NCBI RefSeq assembly: GCF_001640805.2
Contig: NC_066856.1
Location: 4,006,826 to 4,070,825 of the forward strand
Direction: 5' to 3'
From: Lates calcarifer
Lineage: Eukaryota > Chordata > Actinopteri > Centropomidae
DNA length: 64,000 nt
Shown here in pieces: positions 58,863 to 64,000 of the stretch (its first letter is position 1; each line of letters begins with the position of its first letter). A program made the position numbers and the translations under genes. The notes under the pieces were generated by a model. It did not search any database, was not told the DNA's origin, and worked only from the letters and a program-made list of their open reading frames with translations.

Positions 58863-59301
58863 TAAAACTGAAATCTGCATCCTGTTTGCTTTCAATTATC
58901 CTTGAGATATGTCAAGAAGTTGGGTTACCAAGAACCAATGGTCACCCTAACAGAGAGACTACACCTGCCCCAGTTGAACAAGACCTGAGACTGGGGTGAG
59001 CTCAGCCATGGACCCTATAGAACATCTGTGGAGAGACCTGATGATGGTAGTTAACATATGCTTCCTGTCCAATCAGAGAGAACTTAATGAGACTTTGCCA
59101 GGAAGTATGGAATAAACGGACAAAATCCAAGTGTGGAAAGCTTTGAGAGAATTTCAATTTTTGTTTATTAGTAAGTTTGCAAAACATGTTTTTGCTTTAT
59201 CATTATGGGTTATTAAGTGACTGCAATTTTATCTATTTACAATTAAATCTACTACTCAGTTAAATGTGTAAAAAGTGATTGAATACTTTCTCAAGCCACT
59301 G
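58863..59301 (+). mobile_element. Second Tc1-like remnant, internally deleted
   Basis: Starts with inner-terminal sequence (CATCCTGTTTGC, TTATCCTTGAGATATGTCAA) and jumps to the 3' transposase region. There MDPIEHLWRDLMM at about 59007-59046 corresponds to the conserved D/NPIE-LW motif holding the last catalytic acid. It ends GAATACTTTCTCAAGCCACTG then TA at 59302. Same orientation and right-end sequence as the copy at 36070, so the two are related but carry different deletions. Confidence 0.8.
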
Positions 59302-61465
59302 TAAATACTTGTGACAGAACTGGAGTGTTTTACTCTGTCGTCATCAGCCTGTACATCTTTACTCTTTGCCACTTTAGTAATCCACGTGAAATAACATGGT
59401 ATTTTCTGGTCTTGAAACATCTTTAGAATTACTGAATTTAGTTTTCTTGTGAAAAACTTGTGTCTTGGCTACTGTAGGCAGCAATGGTAGCTCTAAAAAG
59501 TATCTGTACATGATTGCAATTTTTAGGGGGCATTATACAGTGGACTGTGCTGCTGGAGGCTGCTTTTGTGTGTTTTGTCCTTTTTTGGGGGGGTTTCAGT
59601 CATCACCATCAAACCTAGGAAGAAGATAGGAAGCTACTTAGCTTATAGTAGACATGAGAAGATTTTATGACTCAGATTTTAGAAAAATCTTAAATTAACC
59701 AGAATAATGTAATTGAATTAATTATATTGTCAGGAATTGTTGTTACATACTCATGGGAAACACTGAAAAAAATGTCATCTCTGCTGGTTTTCTATCATAC
59801 TTTATAATAACTTAGGTCTTAAAATGATACAATTTGTCAAATCATTGTTCATAGTCAGTGTTGAAATACAGCATACATAATGCTAGATGTGATAGAGGTG
59901 GTTTGCACTGCAGGTATGCTAGAGAAGGTTTATAGAGGACATAAAGTCATAAAACAGTAATTTGTGATGTTAAACATCAGATCATTCACTGAGTCTCCTT
60001 GTCACACACCTACACACAGACAAGAAATATCAGATTTGAGACTGACAACCAGCCATACACCATAAATGACAGACAAGGTGATAGATGGATGCTGTTATAC
60101 TGTGTTAATAGGTGCATTGAGTCTGCCTCCTTCCCTTATGGTCTTGTTAGCCTACGCAGCACACACCTAACTCTGCCACTCTGGAAGCTTCTTATACAAT
60201 AAGTGCAGCCAAGTCATAAAACTGGTAAAATGGTATTATGTGTGTTATCTTTCTGTACATGTAGTGATTACAGATATCTTTTGTTTCTCAGTGGTACTGT
60301 ACATATTTGATACCTGCTGACCTGGATACAGAAACCTGGATCCTTTGTCCTGATACGTCATCAAAACTGCAACAATAACCTTAGTAACATTTCAACACCT
60401 AACCTTACCCTACATTGTTGACTAATGTACAACCTTGCCATACTTTGTAGTGGAAAATACTTATTTCTGATTTGCTTATAGCCAGTTTAGGTAAATTTTT
60501 GTGTATTGACAAAAATAACTAATCATCTCAGCACTAGTTAAACACGACCAAACACGGCTGCTTTTAGTATAGACAGGTACAGTGCTATATCTGTTACCTA
60601 CAGAATCTGGTTTAATTATAGGACAGATACATCAGGGATGGGTTACTGAATAGAGATGTATCCATCACCTTTGAAAATGAGTTTTACCCATTTTCAGATG
60701 AATGAATCATTCTGTATGATGACTTATTGGCAGGAGAGTGCATATAGTAGTGTTTCGAGTGCGCACCTTTAGGCTATGCTTTAGCAACTGTTACATAAAA
60801 TCTGTGGAGACTTATGGGTCCTGCCATGGTGCAAGGTGGACTCACCTAATGGCACTCATCAAGAGTGATACACAGAGCCGTGTTAGAGACAGTAATAGGG
60901 GGAATAGGTAGAGCGGGTCCATTCTTATAGCTTTATTACTTCATTTGCCTGTGTGGCATCAGCCCATCAGGGCCTGTCAATCAACCTCTACCATGGAGTG
61001 CCAGGCCTAATATCTATCAGATGTGTTTCATTCTCCTCCAGGGTACAAATGCTCAAATGGCCCAGCTTTCTCAGTTGCTATTGCTTCTTCACACTGCTGA
61101 GCGCAGAGAAGAAATGGCACTGAGACAGAATAAGAATGGTAAACAGAGTAATATGTCATATTAAACACAAGCGACAATTTATAATGAGCTATGGAAATTA
61201 TAAGGTATGTGTTATGTGGGCTTTCAGGTGTGTATTATGTGCATACAAAGAATATTCATCATTTTGTGTGTTGATTCTGTATCTATGCACAGACACACAG
61301 TTTCTACTACAGTATGTGTGTTATGTGCATCTAAAGCTAGATTGAAAGTATTGTGTGTTTAAAGTAGATGTGAGTCCTATACCACTGATCTGTAACTGAG
61401 ATGTTTCACTAACTGTGATGTTACTGTGATCTCCTGCTGACTTAGGAAATGGCTTCCATGAGGAC

Positions 61466-61467
<2 letters not shown>

Positions 61468-61498
<31 letters not shown>

Positions 61499-61568
61499 CT
61501 AAGTAAATGTTCATCCTGCAATTTTGACAGCATGCCTACATCATTGTTTATTTGAGACCTCCTTGATG

Positions 61569-61602
<34 letters not shown>
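61468..61602 (+). repeat. Two TG tracts 73 bp apart
   Basis: (TG)15 at 61468-61497 and (TG)16 at 61571-61602, same orientation. The spacer is unique A+T-balanced sequence. Antisense frames reading HTHTHT arise from these. Confidence 0.95.
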
Positions 61603-61604
<2 letters not shown>

Positions 61605-64000
61605 ACAAACCACTGGCTGATGTAAAGCAGAAGCCTGATTCACAGGCCAAGGATTCCCCTCTGTCGAGCCCTCAAATTTTCTAGTCTCTCTATCTTTCTC
61701 ATTGTCACATTTGCAGATACACAAACACGCAGAGAAGAGGTTGGGAGATGTACATATTTGTCTGTATGTATGCAGACTTGTTTTGACCATACTATGCTGT
61801 GTTGCATCTCTCTGAAACTGTTTAAAGATCAAAGCAGACCTAACTTTATCTTATCTTTTGATTTGGGTAATTGAAAACAATATTTTTAGTCCCAGATAGG
61901 CTGAATGACCTTTCAGTACAAGGACTGTATGCAGAATGTGTCAGCTTTGTACTTTTCCAGGCTGTAAAAGAAAGGGTGGTGGTGATGATTTTAGTGGTGG
62001 TTTTATTATGGACATCTAGTGTTTAGTGTACCACAAGTGTTCTTCTTGACTATTGTTTCTTACAATTGCTCATATATTCAGAAAGACCCAGAGTATATTG
62101 GAAATACGATTCAGCATTTATTTTACAGATCTGATTGAAAGAGCTTGTAAGGATTGTTAAGTTTTCCAGTAGAATCACGTGGCCACAGCCAGACATGGGC
62201 TACTGTATCATTACCTAAAGCATAAAATAACAAATCCAAAGTAAAATATTTATACAATTCTGGTCTTGTGCTCATTAACTTTAAAATATTGGGGATACAT
62301 TTTGTGCATCTTCATATTAGGTAAGTTCTAATGATGTTATGTAATATATCTAATTCTGGTGGTACGGGTAAATTCACAGCAGGAGGAGCCTCTGGTGCTT
62401 AGACAGACCCAAACGTCACACACACAATTATATGTGTTCGTTATTAATTATATGTGCTTTGGTTTCTCTAACCCACCTTTACCCATTGCTTTTACTCTTG
62501 AGTATAAAATCGAAGGCACTCATTGAAGCAGTATTCTTCTGCACCACTCTCATTTGTCACTCACCATTAGTCTTCATAGTGGATGCTAATGCATTGAACA
62601 TTTACCCTCTCTCTGTTGTTTCACTTCTGGAGGGCACTAATGTTGTTTGTTGCTGCATACAGTACATGTCCATTACTATTGTGGGCCTGACTTATTTGCT
62701 GGTGTATTAGTTTAATTTCAGTTAGAATTACAGCAGACCTTCATTCCCCAGTGGCACAAGCAGAGGAAATAGTCTGAAACATTAGCTCGGCACTGTCACT
62801 CATTTCCCTCTTTCTTTTGGGTCCAGCCCAGTCTGAATGGTCAGATCACCTACTCATTCACTCTCTTGCTTTCTCACTATATAGCCTCTTTCGCTTGTGT
62901 CCTCTAAAATTCAGTTTTTGTCCTTTCTCCATTTCCTCCCTTCTTCTGTACATCTTTTCCTGCTTATTGGGGAATTGGTGAGGTTGGGCACGAAAGTCTG
63001 ACATCCAGCATCGACCCAGCTGTCTGCCCGTCAGAAACATTAAAATGCAAAAGAAGCAGCAAGTTAAGACACCCTGTCTTAACTCTCTTGTCTTTCTTGT
63101 TATAGACCTACAGAACAGGCAGCAAATGCTCCCTGTAATGTTTTTCAGATTAGCAGAGAGAGCAGAGTTTTCAAACCAGTACGTTCTTGGCTTCCGCATT
63201 GAGCAGTGTATCAGGCCATCTCCTGCTGTTCCCCCTGACAGAATCCTTTTTTAATGTGGCTGTTAAAAGTGATTTTACTTCTGCAAAGACTTTTTCCAAA
63301 ACTTCTTGGACCTGTAGGTGTTTAAGAAGTACCTGCAGTATTCACACTGTTTACCCTAGGAGCTCTTCAAAGCCATTGTAGAAGTGTCACTTTTACTGAC
63401 ACAAAGTACATGGTTGCTGTTTTTTGACATGGTAATTGGAGCTGTTAAGGGGCTTTGGTGATGGGAACCACTGTTTGGGTACTGTTTAAAAAAAGAGAAA
63501 ATCTGATTGATTGAGATTTGTATCTATTTAAACAGCAGTTAACAAAGAGAAGAAAATTAATATTTGACTTTTGCCTTGGGCTTTTGGATTTCTGTGGATC
63601 AAATGCAATGTAGTAGGTGGAAAAGCGATTTTTGGATTCTGTTGTATATGCACCTTTTATTGATAACAGTATTATTCACACTGCAACTTTTTCACCTAAA
63701 ATGCACCAGACCTTGGCTTTCTGAATTTCTGTAATTTAGGTGCATTGAGAAATACCTCCTACCCAGCTTCAAATTTGTCTTTGCTGCCTGCTCTCTATTG
63801 TTGAGCCCAATGAGGGGACGGGATCGTCCTTCAAGTGTTCTTGTTTACTGTTTCTCCAGAACGTGTACGAGTTCCTGATACTCAGGTTGTCTCTGTAAAG
63901 AGAAATTTGTTTGAAGTTTAAGCCCCTCAAGTTGCTCTGTGTAAATTTTTTCATGCTGCAGGATGTTAAAGTAAAGGAGCTTAAAGCTGATGTTTTGTAG

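Larger units (their letters stand above)
48469..64000 (+). other. kcnh2: kcnh2 intron 2 (continues past the window)
   Basis: 15.5 kb with no further kcnh2 exon. I looked for the next PAS exon (expected to encode CFLCLVDVVPV-like sequence) and did not see it. Contains microsatellites, one Tc1-like remnant (58.86-59.30 kb), X-box-like motifs near 49.3, 51.1 and 51.5 kb, and a possible homeodomain cofactor site near 60.97 kb. Pieces not mentioned hold nothing that I recognise. Confidence 0.75.

Overview
The window is vertebrate nuclear DNA, most likely from a teleost fish. It has GT-AG introns, roughly 60% A+T non-coding DNA, many long CA/TG and CT microsatellites, remnants of a Tc1-like transposon, a Rex1/L2-type LINE and a tRNA-derived SINE of fish type. 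The protein-coding signal is confined to small exons of two recognisable genes, both on the + strand. Most longer open frames lie in microsatellites, pyrimidine tracts or antisense to exons and are not genes.

Region 1 (83-20658, UTR to about 21.16 kb) is the 3' end of SCO-spondin (sspo), the giant secreted glycoprotein of the Reissner fibre. I resolve 19 exons with compatible splice phases. They encode the C-terminal ~835 residues: TIL - VWC-like - TSP1 - TSP1 - TIL - VWC-like - TSP1 - TSP1 - TIL - VWC-like - TSP1 - TIL - VWC - CTCK (cystine knot). Two oddities stand out. One exon (6254-6409) carries a net +1 frameshift, and another (12367-12462) has a 25-unit TG repeat where its polypyrimidine tract should be. 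The 3' terminus has two plausible forms: splicing to a small last exon at 20636, or read-through to a stop at 18829.

Region 2 (21.16-23.3 kb) is the short head-to-tail intergenic interval.

Region 3 (about 23.3 kb to the window end) is the 5' part of an ERG-type potassium channel gene, best called kcnh2. It shows a probable non-coding first exon ending at 23478, a GC-rich start exon with the ATG at 24760, a 23.4 kb intron, and PAS-domain exon 2 at 48238-48468. Coding exon lengths of 76 and 231 nt are those I recall for human KCNH2. The rest of the window (48469-64000) is intron 2, with no further exon that I recognise. The sspo-kcnh2 neighbourhood agrees with human 7q36, where both genes lie.

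The introns hold the transposon and LINE remnants, microsatellites and a few stretches that look like regulatory DNA, including several near-palindromic RFX X-box-like motifs. I see no rRNA, convincing tRNA, CRISPR array or novel system. The most useful leads are the sspo frameshift, the TG-tract splice acceptor, the alternative sspo terminus and the divergent residues in the kcnh2 PAS domain.
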